From positions 1,550,001 through 1,614,000 of the forward strand of contig NZ_CP019236.1 in the NCBI RefSeq assembly GCF_001955695.1: 64,000 nt of DNA, in the 5' to 3' direction. The notes beneath the pieces were generated by a model. It did no database searches. It had not been told where the DNA came from and worked only from the letters and a program-made list of their open reading frames with translations. Position 1 is the stretch's first letter, and each line of letters opens with the position of its first letter. Of this stretch, positions 51,690-59,285 are shown piece by piece. The DNA comes from Rhodoferax koreense. GTDB lineage: Bacteria; Pseudomonadota; Gammaproteobacteria; Burkholderiales; Burkholderiaceae_C. Made by a program: the position numbers and the translations under genes.

Positions 51690-52580
51690 GGCTTGTGAAT
51701 CGATCTAGGTCTGTGCGATCTAGGTCTGTGCGTAGTGCAGCAATAGCCCCTCGCCATCGAAATGCGGACGGTGATGGAATGTCATCACGCAAGGACACAA
51801 TAGGTAATCTACTTGTCAACACATCGCCACGCGTCTGCTCCATCAGCATGTCCATGGCACGCAATGGCGCCGTCCAGCCAGATTGCCAAATTAGGGGCGC
51901 GAGCGGTGCTGAGGCGTCGATGCAAAGACGCTCAGCCGAGGTATCCATCAACTCGCGGAGGCCTTGATTGTCAAGAATTCCTCCGTCGGCAAGCTGGTGT
52001 TTTTTCCATCTAAGCGGTTCAAATGCGCCAGGAATCCCGGTCGACGCGCTGAGCGCCTTCGCTATGCCTATGTCCTCCGTCGGGAGGTAGATTGCATCAG
52101 CTGAGCGCATTTGCCCTCGATCATTGAAGACCAGCATTGCTCGTTTCCCGCTGGTGTAGTCGCTGGTAGCCAGTCGCCACTCCGGCAATACACAAGCAGC
52201 AAGCTGTGACAGTCCATTGTCAAGATCATCCCGTAAAAGCTTTTTGTACTGGCGTGCCATGGCTGAACCAAAGCCGGCCTCCCCGTGAACGATTACCCTA
52301 GTCAGTGCTCTGACGGAGCCAAATGCACGTGAGCGCGGACAAGCATACGCCCAGTGCCACAGTCGCTCAAATGCTCGGAGCGAGCAGGCCTGCAGATCTT
52401 CAGGCGTTAACCTTGGTGATCGCTGCGCAGCCTTTGACCATTCAGCCAAGAAGATGGCTGTCCAGATACTGTCGACAACTGATTCACTCGCTGTAGCCGG
52501 CCATCACCGGCCAAGCCGTGCAACGCGCCCAGATGGAAGAAGGCAGCCCGTAGACCGCCGCCGGAAAGACTGACATGCAT
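51634..52580 (-). pseudogene. Patatin-like phospholipase, frameshifted at the catalytic motif
   Basis: The N-terminal frame (start 52580) has the oxyanion motif SGGGLRAAFFHLGALHGL and reaches the nucleophile site STVSG, then is lost. The C-terminal frame resumes at about 52465 with WTAIFLAEWSK and contains the catalytic Asp in LADGGILDNQGL. The expected link VSGGSIWTA is missing about 13 bp, which a slip between two AGTATCTGG copies would explain. A 15-bp tandem duplication (51701-51730, adding TDLDR) lies near the end. Patatin lipases serve as membrane-attacking effectors in some defence systems; here it is dead. Confidence 0.78.
51701..51730. repeat. 15-bp tandem duplication in the patatin gene
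   Basis: CGATCTAGGTCTGTG occurs twice in tandem, adding five residues (TDLDR) in frame. Confidence 0.9.
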
Positions 52581-52615
52581 GGGCTGGTTGGAAATCAACA
52601 ATGAACACTTCTTCT

Positions 52616-52960
52616 CTAGTTCCCGGCTGTGTGAGCCATGGGTGGGGCGACCAATTCAGTCATGCACTTGAAATGCTCAGGGTCGCATTCGCGGATTAGA
52701 GCAAGGATTTCTTGAAGTACTGCTGCCGTGCCGAAATCTGTCCCAGCGACTCGCGTCTGGTCTAGCAGGATTTCGACCCGTCCGTCTGTCAACCGTTACC
52801 GTCGCTCAATATGTCGAAAGAGGTTCGATAGCGAAGTTTTACCTGAGCCATTCCAACCGTGAATAACGTTGAATCGAGCAAAGTCGGGGAGTTCTGTAGG
52901 CCAACTGAAATTCCGAAATATTCGGTAATCGCTGGCCCTATGCATCCTGCTGATCTGCAT
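52616..52960 (-). pseudogene. AAA_13-like ATPase remnant (RloC/PrrC-type N-terminus)
   Basis: Reading on the minus strand from the ATG at 52960: 'DYRIFRNFSWPTELPDFARF', then Walker A GWNGSGKTSLSNLF, then a TAA stop at 52796-52798. The same frame continues past the stop with LTDGRVEILLDQTRVAGTDF, as expected of the next part of such ATPases, then ends in about 35 unmatched residues at a TAG at 52616. So it has both a nonsense mutation and a large internal deletion. Family members of this kind are anticodon-nuclease-type or other defence ATPases. A tiny ORF (52938-53009) overlaps the start. Confidence 0.6.
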
Positions 52961-53020
52961 GCTTCTTCCTTTGCTCGGCGTGGTGCCAAAATCTTTCTTT
53001 GTTCGCCATACACCCCTTCA

Positions 53021-53566
53021 TCATTCGATGACCCATCGCTCAAGACTGGCTCTTATGGCAGTGCTCACAATTTCCGTATGCTTATCGATGCGGCGGCTTA
53101 ACTTTTCGATGTGCTCCACGGTTAATTGCTTGTTCTTGCCTTCATTCAAGCGCCGCGCGATTTGGTTCAGATTCCGGCCGACCGCCAAAAGCTGATAGTT
53201 CGATTCACCCAACGCTTCTATTTCGCTCATGCCAAACTGCGCTTCGCGAGTGAGCCCCGCTCTGCAGGCGTCAACTATCCACCGTCGCGCGGAACAACGC
53301 TCTACGTTCGCGCGCTCGCGGATAGCTCGCTTTTCAGATGCGGTCAGCAGGATTTCAAAACGCTCTTTCGGCTCGCTGGCCGGCGCTTCGTGTGTCTGCT
53401 GGTAAGTCTTAGGCTCGGGACTTTTGCCTGCCTTCTCAAGCTGCGCCTTTATAGCTTCCTTGATGGCTGCGCCCGGCGACATCCCCAGGGCCGCGCAATA
53501 GTCGGTCCAGCGGGCTTTCAAGTCCGCCCCTAGGTGGACGTTCATTGCACGGCTTGGCTTGTCCAA
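53021..53566 (-). CDS. mobC: MobC-like mobilisation protein
   Basis: 181 aa with a TTG start at 53566 that has GGGAGG 5 bp before it. The N-terminus resembles a ribbon-helix-helix-type DNA-binding segment ('MNVHLGADLKARWTDYCAAL'). The MobC core follows: 'TASEKRAIRERANVE', then 'NYQLLAVGRNLNQIARRLNE', the hallmark region. MobC helps the relaxase open DNA at oriT. No relaxase gene follows; the DNA downstream holds decayed genes, so transfer by this island alone is not possible. Confidence 0.82.
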   Translation of the reverse strand: MDKPSRAMNVHLGADLKARWTDYCAALGMSPGAAIKEAIKAQLEKAGKSPEPKTYQQTHEAPASEPKERFEILLTASEKRAIRERANVERCSARRWIVDACRAGLTREAQFGMSEIEALGESNYQLLAVGRNLNQIARRLNEGKNKQLTVEHIEKLSRRIDKHTEIVSTAIRASLERWVIE

Positions 53567-53798
53567 ATTGCCTCCCGATAAGGTTTTAACAGTGCGAGGG
53601 GGTGTTTCAAAATGGCGCTGTGCGCACAGTGTACCGGCGGTTAACCTATCCTGCAGTAGTCCACAATGCCCCTCATTTTTTGGTCATGACCAAGCGGTAT
53701 TCGTTCTTCCAGAGAACGGTAGGCCTGAACACACCAGAAGCACTCGGCCGGTTTTGTCACGTCAAACCGCCTCTCAACAGGCTGGACCGTCGCCAGTT
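53567..53798. other. Upstream region of mobC, possible oriT
   Basis: No gene. Contains the perfect palindrome CTGTGCGCACAG (53618-53629) and the GTGCGAGGGGG stretch at 53592-53602. The origin of transfer usually lies directly upstream of mobC, so this is the place to look, but no nick site is certain. Confidence 0.35.
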
Positions 53799-53837
53799 CC
53801 GACCCACTTTCGCATGCGAAAGTGGGTCGGCCTTTTT
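53799..53837 (+). terminator. Long perfect-palindrome terminator
   Basis: A 32-bp perfect palindrome with 16-bp arms (53799-53830, centre GCATGC), followed by CCTTTTT. A strong rho-independent terminator on the plus strand, with no intact gene upstream of it. Confidence 0.75.
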
Positions 53838-53955
53838 GAGCAACCGTCCGGCGCCGCTGGTCCCGGCTTGGTCAGGCACGGCCTGGTCGAGCTACCGGGC
53901 TGCTGCCCTGCGTTTCTGAAAAGAGGGCACATTACATAGGCGCCGTGACGCTCCA

Positions 53956-54075
53956 ATGATGTGCATGACCTTTGACGCAACAACCCTGGCTGTTCTGGCT
54001 TTGGCCCTGGTTCCTGTTCTTCTAAAGAACAAGTTGGGCGGCCTGATGCTCGTGCTGATGCGGCTCGTTGTTTAG
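53956..54075 (+). CDS. Possible 39-aa hydrophobic peptide
   Basis: Open frame with one hydrophobic helix (TTLAVLALALVPVLLKN) and a second hydrophobic patch. No clear ribosome-binding site. It could be a real small membrane peptide or chance. Confidence 0.25.
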   Translation: MMCMTFDATTLAVLALALVPVLLKNKLGGLMLVLMRLVV

Positions 54076-54181
54076 CTTAAAACCCCAGAGAAGGTCGCGT
54101 GCCGAGCTGCTGCGGCGCGCCTAGTGGCCTAGTGCGCGCGACCCTTGGCGTTGCGCATGGCTTCGGGGAACCTGTCGCAAC

Positions 54182-54285
54182 TCAAGACAGTTTCAGCGGA
54201 TCCAAGAACTCGGCAAGGTCGATCTCGCCATTGATAAAACGGCGCGTTCTTGCTTCCTCTTCCTCGGGCAGTTTGAATCCTTCAA
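54182..54285 (-). pseudogene. C-terminal fragment of a small antitoxin-like gene cut by IS21
   Basis: On the minus strand, directly from the left IS21 end, the frame reads GFKLPEEEEARTRRFINGEI and then DLAEFLDPLKLS before the stop. Charged, helical ends with '..RRFINGEID' are typical of VbhA-like and related small antitoxins. The N-terminal part is separated by the IS or lost. Confidence 0.45.
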
Positions 54286-54388
54286 TGTTAGTGCCGATCC
54301 AAAACTGACCAGCTAAACCGTAAAGTGCCGATCCAAAATTGACCGGGGTGTTCCACTGACCTGCTGAAACTTTCAGCAGGGATTCAAG

Positions 54389-55929
54389 GTGATCACCATG
54401 GACATGATTGGCAAGGTCAGGCGCATGAAGTTGCGCGACCAACTCTCCCTTAGCGAGATCGCGAAGCGCACCGGGCTCTCGCGCAACACGGTCAAGAAGT
54501 GGCTCAAGGCACCCGGCGAGGCCGTGCCTAAGTACGAACGCGCCAGCGTCGAGGGCAAGCTCACCGCCTTCGAGGCCACCCTGCACCAGGCCCTCACGAC
54601 CGACAGCCATCGGCCCAAGCAAGGCCGGCGCAGCGGCCGCGCCCTGTTCGCCCAGATCCAGGCCCAGGGTTACCGCGGTGGCTACAGCGCCGTCACCGAC
54701 TACATCCGCCGCTGGCGGGTCGAATCGGCATCCAGTCCGACCAAGGCCTTCGTGCCGCTGAGTTTCGAGTTGGGCGAGGCTTTCCAGTTCGACTGGAGCG
54801 ACGAGGCCATGGTCGTCGGCGGGTGTTCTACAACGTCCAGGTGGCGCACCTGAAGCTGTGCGCCAGCCGGGCCTTCTGGCTGGTGGCCTACCCGAGCCAG
54901 GGCCATGAGATGCTGTTCGATGCCCACACCCGGTCCTTCCAGGCGCTGGGCGGCGTGACCCGGCGCGGCATCTACGACAACATGCGCACCGCCGTGGACA
55001 AGGTGCAGCGCGGCAAGCAGCGCATCGTCAACGCCCGCTTCGCCGCCATGTGCAGCCACTACCTGTTCGACCCCGACTTCTGCAACGTCGCCTCGGGCTG
55101 GGAGAAAGGCGTGGTCGAGAAGAACGTGCAGGACAGCCGGCGGCGCATCTGGATCGAAGCCGGCACCCGGCGCTTCGGCTCCTTCATCGAGCTCAACGCC
55201 TGGCTGGGTGAGCGTTGCCGTTCGGTGTGGGCCGACACCGCCCACCCGATCCACCGGCAGTTCACGGTCGCCGAGATGTGGGAGTTGGAGAAAGGCCACC
55301 TGATGTCCATGCCGGCTCCGTTCGACGGCTACGTCGAGCGGCTGGCCCGGGTCAGCAGCACCTGCCTGGTGGCGGCCGCCCGCAACCGCTACTCCGTGCC
55401 CTGTGAATGGGCCGGCCACATCGTCAGCACCCGGGTCTATCCCGGGCGCATCGACGTGGCCACGGCCGACGCCGTGGTCGCCAGCCATGCCCGTCTGCCC
55501 GGCAGCGGCCAGACCAGCTACGACTGGCAGCATTACATCGAACTGGTGCAGCGCAAGCCCGGCGCCTTGCGCAACGGCACGCCGTTCCTGGACCTGCCGG
55601 CACCGCTGCTGCGCTTGCGCCAGTCGCTGCTCCGCCATCCGGGTGGCGACAAGGCCATGGCCCAGGTGCTGGCCGTGGTGCCACAGGCCGGGCTCGAAGC
55701 GGTGCTGGTGGCGGTCGAGCTGGTGCTCGAGGGCATGGCACCGAGCGGCAGCATCAGCGTCGAGCATGTGCGCAACGTGCTGGCGCGGTTGAACAACCCT
55801 GTCACCCCGGCGCAGGCCGAGACCTCGCTGCGGCTCAGCCAGGTGCCGGTGGCCGACACAGCACGCTACGACCGGCTGCGACCGACCCATCTGGATCGCG
55901 TGGACGGACAGGAGGTCGGCCATGCGTGA
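54389..55929 (+). pseudogene. istA: IS21 transposase istA, single-base frameshift
   Basis: The first 145 or so residues have the HTH ('SLSEIAKRTGLSRNTVKKWL') and reach FQFDWSDEAMVVGG with the first catalytic Asp. The frame is then lost: the run reads GGCGGGTGTTC where GGCGGGGTGTTC would continue into VFYNVQVAHLKLC. The remaining 368 codons (from 54823) have no stop and include the rest of the DDE core. Either a real inactivating deletion in a G-run or a sequencing error there. Confidence 0.88.
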
Positions 55930-56815
55930 CACCACCAACGATGTGCAGGCACAGTTGAAAGCACTGCGGCTGAACGGCATGGCCGCGGCCTGGGCCGATC
56001 TGACCGAGCAAGGGGGTGACAGCACCTTGGCCGCATCCCGCTGGCTGGTGGAACACCTGCTGCAGGCCGAGGACGCCGACCGGGCCATGCGCTCGATTGC
56101 CCACCAGATGAAGTCGGCCCGCTTCCCCATGCACCGCGATCTGGCCGGGTTCGACTTCGCCGTCTCGCAGGTCGACCAGCGGTTGATCCAGAAGCTGGCC
56201 GACCTGTCGTTCACCCAGGATGCACAGAACGTGGTGCTGGTCGGCGGGCCGGGCACCGGCAAGACCCATCTGGCCACGGCGCTGGGCATCTCGGGCTTGA
56301 CCCGGCACGGCAAGCGGGTGCGCTTCTACTCCACGGTCGACCTGGTCAATGCGCTGGAGCAGGAGAAGACCCAGGGCCGGGCTGGGCGCATGGCCATGAG
56401 CCTGGTGCGCATGGACCTGGTGGTGCTCGATGAATTGGGCTACCTGCCGTTCAGCCAGGCCGGTGGTGCGCTGCTGTTCCATCTGCTGTCCAAGCTCTAC
56501 GAACACACCAGCGTAATGATCACCACCAACCTGACGTTTGCAGAGTGGTCCAGTGTGTTCGGCGACGCCAAGATGACCACGGCCTTGCTCGACCGGCTGA
56601 CCCACCACTGCCACATCATCGAGACGGGCAACGAGTCCTACCGGTTCCGGCACAGCACGCACGAAGCCAAGGGACGGATCAAAACGAGGGAGCAGAGCCG
56701 GAAGGTGGCGGCTGGCCAGTCCGTCGAGAACGCGGAGGGGGCCTCGCCTGACGGCTCGGAAACAGACCAAACCAATGCAAGAAAAGGAGGCCCAACCGAG
56801 GCAGACAGCCTATAG
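55922..56815 (+). CDS. istB: IS21 helper ATPase IstB
   Basis: 297-aa AAA+ ATPase with Walker [15 protein letters not shown] (about 107) and Walker [13 protein letters not shown] (about 160). It overlaps istA by 8 bp. IstB assembles on target DNA and stimulates IstA. The frame is intact but useless here if istA is truly broken. Confidence 0.94.
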   Translation: MRDTTNDVQAQLKALRLNGMAAAWADLTEQGGDSTLAASRWLVEHLLQAEDADRAMRSIAHQMKSARFPMHRDLAGFDFAVSQVDQRLIQKLADLSFTQDAQNVVLVGGPGTGKTHLATALGISGLTRHGKRVRFYSTVDLVNALEQEKTQGRAGRMAMSLVRMDLVVLDELGYLPFSQAGGALLFHLLSKLYEHTSVMITTNLTFAEWSSVFGDAKMTTALLDRLTHHCHIIETGNESYRFRHSTHEAKGRIKTREQSRKVAAGQSVENAEGASPDGSETDQTNARKGGPTEADSL

Positions 56816-56966
56816 TTATTCACAGCCGGCCTCCACGGAGGCCGCTCTAGCCCCTGGTCAAAATTCAATTGGCACTGGTGGTCAAGATTGGATCGGCTCT
56901 AACACCCAGTATCTGGAGCGATCTTCAGAAGTCTCTAACGTGTTGAAAACGCTAGAGAATTTTGAA

Positions 56967-57021
56967 TGGTGCCCGGGGCCGGAATCGAACCGGCACACCT
57001 TTCGGTGGGGGATTTTGAGTC
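56967..57021 (-). repeat. Island attachment site within tRNA-Leu
   Basis: Exact 55-bp copy of 41408-41462. It forms the 3' part of the intact tRNA gene, as expected when a tRNA-targeting element rebuilds the gene on insertion. Confidence 0.92.
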
Positions 57022-57051
57022 CCCTGCGTCTACCAATTTCACCACCCGGGC
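56967..57051 (-). tRNA. tRNA-Leu (CAA)
   Basis: 85 nt including an encoded CCA. Acceptor stem GCCCGGG/CCCGGGC, anticodon arm GGGGA-CTCAAAA-TCCCC with CAA at the centre of the loop, a long variable arm and T-arm with GGTTCGATTCC. Class II layout as in tRNA-Leu. Integration target of the island. Confidence 0.96.
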
Positions 57052-57089
57052 CGGCAGAAACAAGAGTCGAATTATGGCACAGTGCGGGT

Positions 57090-57992
57090 ATGAACTACCC
57101 AACGATCGAAGATGCCATCGGCAAGACGCCGCTGGTGGCCTTGCAGCGTATCGGTGCTGCAGAAAACAACGTGCGTGGCAATGTGGTGCTGGGAAAACTC
57201 GAAGGCAACAACCCGGCGGGTTCGGTGAAGGACCGGCCGGCGCTGTCGATGATCAAGCGTGCGGAAGAACGCGGCGAGATCAAGCCGGGCGACACCTTGA
57301 TCGAGGCCACTTCGGGGAACACCGGCATTGCGCTGGCGATGGCGGCGGCGGTCAAGGGGTACCGCATGGTGCTGATCATGCCGGAGGACCTGTCGATCGA
57401 ACGTGCGCAGACCATGAAGGCCTTTGGTGCCGAACTGATCCTCACGCCCAAGAGCGGCGGCATGGAATACGCGCGTGACCTGTCCGAGCAGATGCAGCGC
57501 GAGGGCAAGGGCCGCGTGCTCGACCAGTTCGCCAACCAGGACAATCCGCGCATCCACTACGAGACCACCGGTCCCGAGATCTGGGAGCAGACGGGCGGGC
57601 GCATCACGCACTTCGTGAGCGCCATGGGCACCACGGGCACCATCACCGGGGTGTCGCGCTTCCTCAAGGAAAAGAACCCCGAGGTGCGCATCGTCGGCGC
57701 CCAGCCGAGCGAGGGCTCGCGCATTCCCGGCATCCGCAAGTGGCCGCAGGAATACCTGCCGAAGATCTACGATCCTTCGCGGGTGGACGAACTGGTCTAT
57801 GTGGGCCAGGACGATGCCGAGGAAATGTGCCGTCGCCTGGCACGCGAAGAGGGCATCTTCGGCGGCATCTCGGCCGCGGGTGCCTGCTGGGTGGCGCAGG
57901 AGATCGCCAAGCGCGAAAGCCATGCGACGATCGTGTTCGTGGTGTGCGATCGCGGCGACCGTTATCTGTCCACTGGCGTGTTCCCAGCCTGA
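57090..57992 (+). CDS. cysM: Cysteine synthase B
   Basis: 300 aa from the ATG at 57090. PLP-dependent fold-type II enzyme making cysteine from O-acetylserine and sulfide or thiosulfate. The PLP-lysine is in NPAGSVKDRPAL, the substrate loop in ATSGNTGIALA, and the phosphate-binding loop in SAMGTTGTITG. The RYLSTGVF end is typical. It starts 38 bp from the tRNA end on the other strand. The sulfurtransferase-like gene 18 bp downstream suggests a shared sulfur-metabolism transcript. Confidence 0.95.
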   Translation: MNYPTIEDAIGKTPLVALQRIGAAENNVRGNVVLGKLEGNNPAGSVKDRPALSMIKRAEERGEIKPGDTLIEATSGNTGIALAMAAAVKGYRMVLIMPEDLSIERAQTMKAFGAELILTPKSGGMEYARDLSEQMQREGKGRVLDQFANQDNPRIHYETTGPEIWEQTGGRITHFVSAMGTTGTITGVSRFLKEKNPEVRIVGAQPSEGSRIPGIRKWPQEYLPKIYDPSRVDELVYVGQDDAEEMCRRLAREEGIFGGISAAGACWVAQEIAKRESHATIVFVVCDRGDRYLSTGVFPA

Positions 57993-58010
57993 TTTTTCGA
58001 AGGAATCTCA

Positions 58011-58238
58011 ATGCAAGTGAACCAAGAGCTCGATACGCGCGGATTGAACTGCCCGCTGCCCATTCTCAAGGCCAAGAAGGCCCTGACGGGGATGCAGAGC
58101 GGCGAATTGCTGCGCGTGGTATCCACCGACGCGGGTTCGATGCGCGACTTCCAGGCCTTCGCGAAGCAGACCGGCAACGAACTGGTCGATCAGCAGACGG
58201 CGGGTGCGGACTACATCCACGTGTTGCGCCGCCGCTGA
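58011..58238 (+). CDS. TusA-family sulfur carrier protein
   Basis: 75 aa. The CPxP motif (RGLNCPLPILKAKKAL) holds the sulfur-carrying Cys. TusA-type proteins relay persulfide sulfur, for tRNA thiolation among other uses. Located 18 bp after cysM, probably co-transcribed. Confidence 0.92.
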   Translation: MQVNQELDTRGLNCPLPILKAKKALTGMQSGELLRVVSTDAGSMRDFQAFAKQTGNELVDQQTAGADYIHVLRRR

Positions 58239-58258
58239 GTTTCCGTGCGTCAACGAAA

Positions 58259-58281
58259 AAGCCGCGCACAGGGCGCGGCTT
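58259..58281 (-). terminator. Terminator after galU
   Basis: 9-bp stem AAGCCGCGC/GCGCGGCTT (58259-58267 with 58273-58281). On the minus strand it runs into TTTTTCG, 19 bp beyond the galU stop. It may also act on cysM-tusA transcripts from the other side. Confidence 0.8.
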
Positions 58282-58299
58282 CGAGGTCGCAGAACCCTT

Positions 58300-59205
58300 T
58301 CAGTTCAGCGACTGGGACTTCAGGTACTCACGGAAGCCGGCGCCGACTTCCGGGTGCTGCAGCGCCAGCGACACGGTGGCTTCCAGGAAGCCGTGCTTGC
58401 TGCCGCAGTCGAAGCGCTTGCCCTCGTATTCGTAGGCGTGCACGATTTCGGTCTTGAGCAAGCCGGCGATGCCGTCGGTCAACTGGATTTCACCGCCCGC
58501 GCCGCGCGGCTGCTTGCGGATCTGCTCGAACACACCGGGCGTGAGCACATAACGGCCGGCCACGCCCATGCGCGAAGGCGATTCTTCGGGCGAAGGTTTT
58601 TCCACCATGTGGCTGACGCGGGTGAGCCGGCCGTCTTCCAGACCCGGCACGACTTCGCCGGCCACGATGCCGTAGCGGCGCACTTGGTCCAGCGGCACTT
58701 CCTGCACGGCCAGCAGCGAGGTGCCCCAGCGCGAGAATGCGGCCGTCATCTGCGCCAGCACGGGTTGGCCGCCCGGTGGGCCGATCATCAGGTCGTCGGC
58801 GAGCAGCACGGCGAAGGGCTCGTGGCCCACCAGATGCTCGGCGCAGAGCACCGCATGGCCCAAGCCCAGCGAACGCGGCTGGCGCACGAAGGAGCAGTCC
58901 ATGTCGTCGGGATGCACCGAACGCACCAACGCCAGCAGTTCCTTCTTGTTGGCGGCCTCGAGTTCGGCCTCGAGTTCGTAGGCGGTGTCGAAGTGGTCTT
59001 CGATCGCACGTTTGTTGCGTCCAGTCACAAAAATCATGTGGCGGATGCCGGCGGCGTAGGCTTCTTCCACGGCGTACTGGATCAGTGGCTTGTCCACGAT
59101 CGGCAACATTTCCTTGGGTTGCGCCTTGGTGGCCGGCAGGAACCGGGTGCCGAGTCCGGCCACCGGGAAAACAGCCTTCTTGACGATTTTGTGAGAGTTG
59201 GGCAT
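58300..59205 (-). CDS. galU: UTP-glucose-1-phosphate uridylyltransferase
   Basis: 301 aa from the ATG at 59205 (a GTG two codons earlier is possible). Nucleotidyltransferase signature '[20 protein letters not shown]', the '[16 protein letters not shown]' segment and '[19 protein letters not shown]' are GalU-specific. It makes UDP-glucose for cell-envelope polysaccharides. Single gene on its strand. Confidence 0.96.
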   Translation of the reverse strand: MPNSHKIVKKAVFPVAGLGTRFLPATKAQPKEMLPIVDKPLIQYAVEEAYAAGIRHMIFVTGRNKRAIEDHFDTAYELEAELEAANKKELLALVRSVHPDDMDCSFVRQPRSLGLGHAVLCAEHLVGHEPFAVLLADDLMIGPPGGQPVLAQMTAAFSRWGTSLLAVQEVPLDQVRRYGIVAGEVVPGLEDGRLTRVSHMVEKPSPEESPSRMGVAGRYVLTPGVFEQIRKQPRGAGGEIQLTDGIAGLLKTEIVHAYEYEGKRFDCGSKHGFLEATVSLALQHPEVGAGFREYLKSQSLN

Positions 59206-59285
59206 GTGCACTGAGGGGGAGTTGGAAAAAACGATCGGGTTTACCCGGGCTGCACAATCCTAGCGCACGATCCGGGTGCCGTCCA

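Larger units (their letters stand above)
54286..56904 (+). mobile_element. IS21-family insertion sequence
   Basis: 2.6 kb carrying istA and istB. Ends read TGTTAGtGCCGATCCAA (left) and, on the other strand, TGTTAGaGCCGATCCAA (right). The left end repeats GTGCCGATCCAAAA about 34 bp inward, the multiple terminal repeats usual for IS21. No target-site duplication is seen. Confidence 0.88.
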
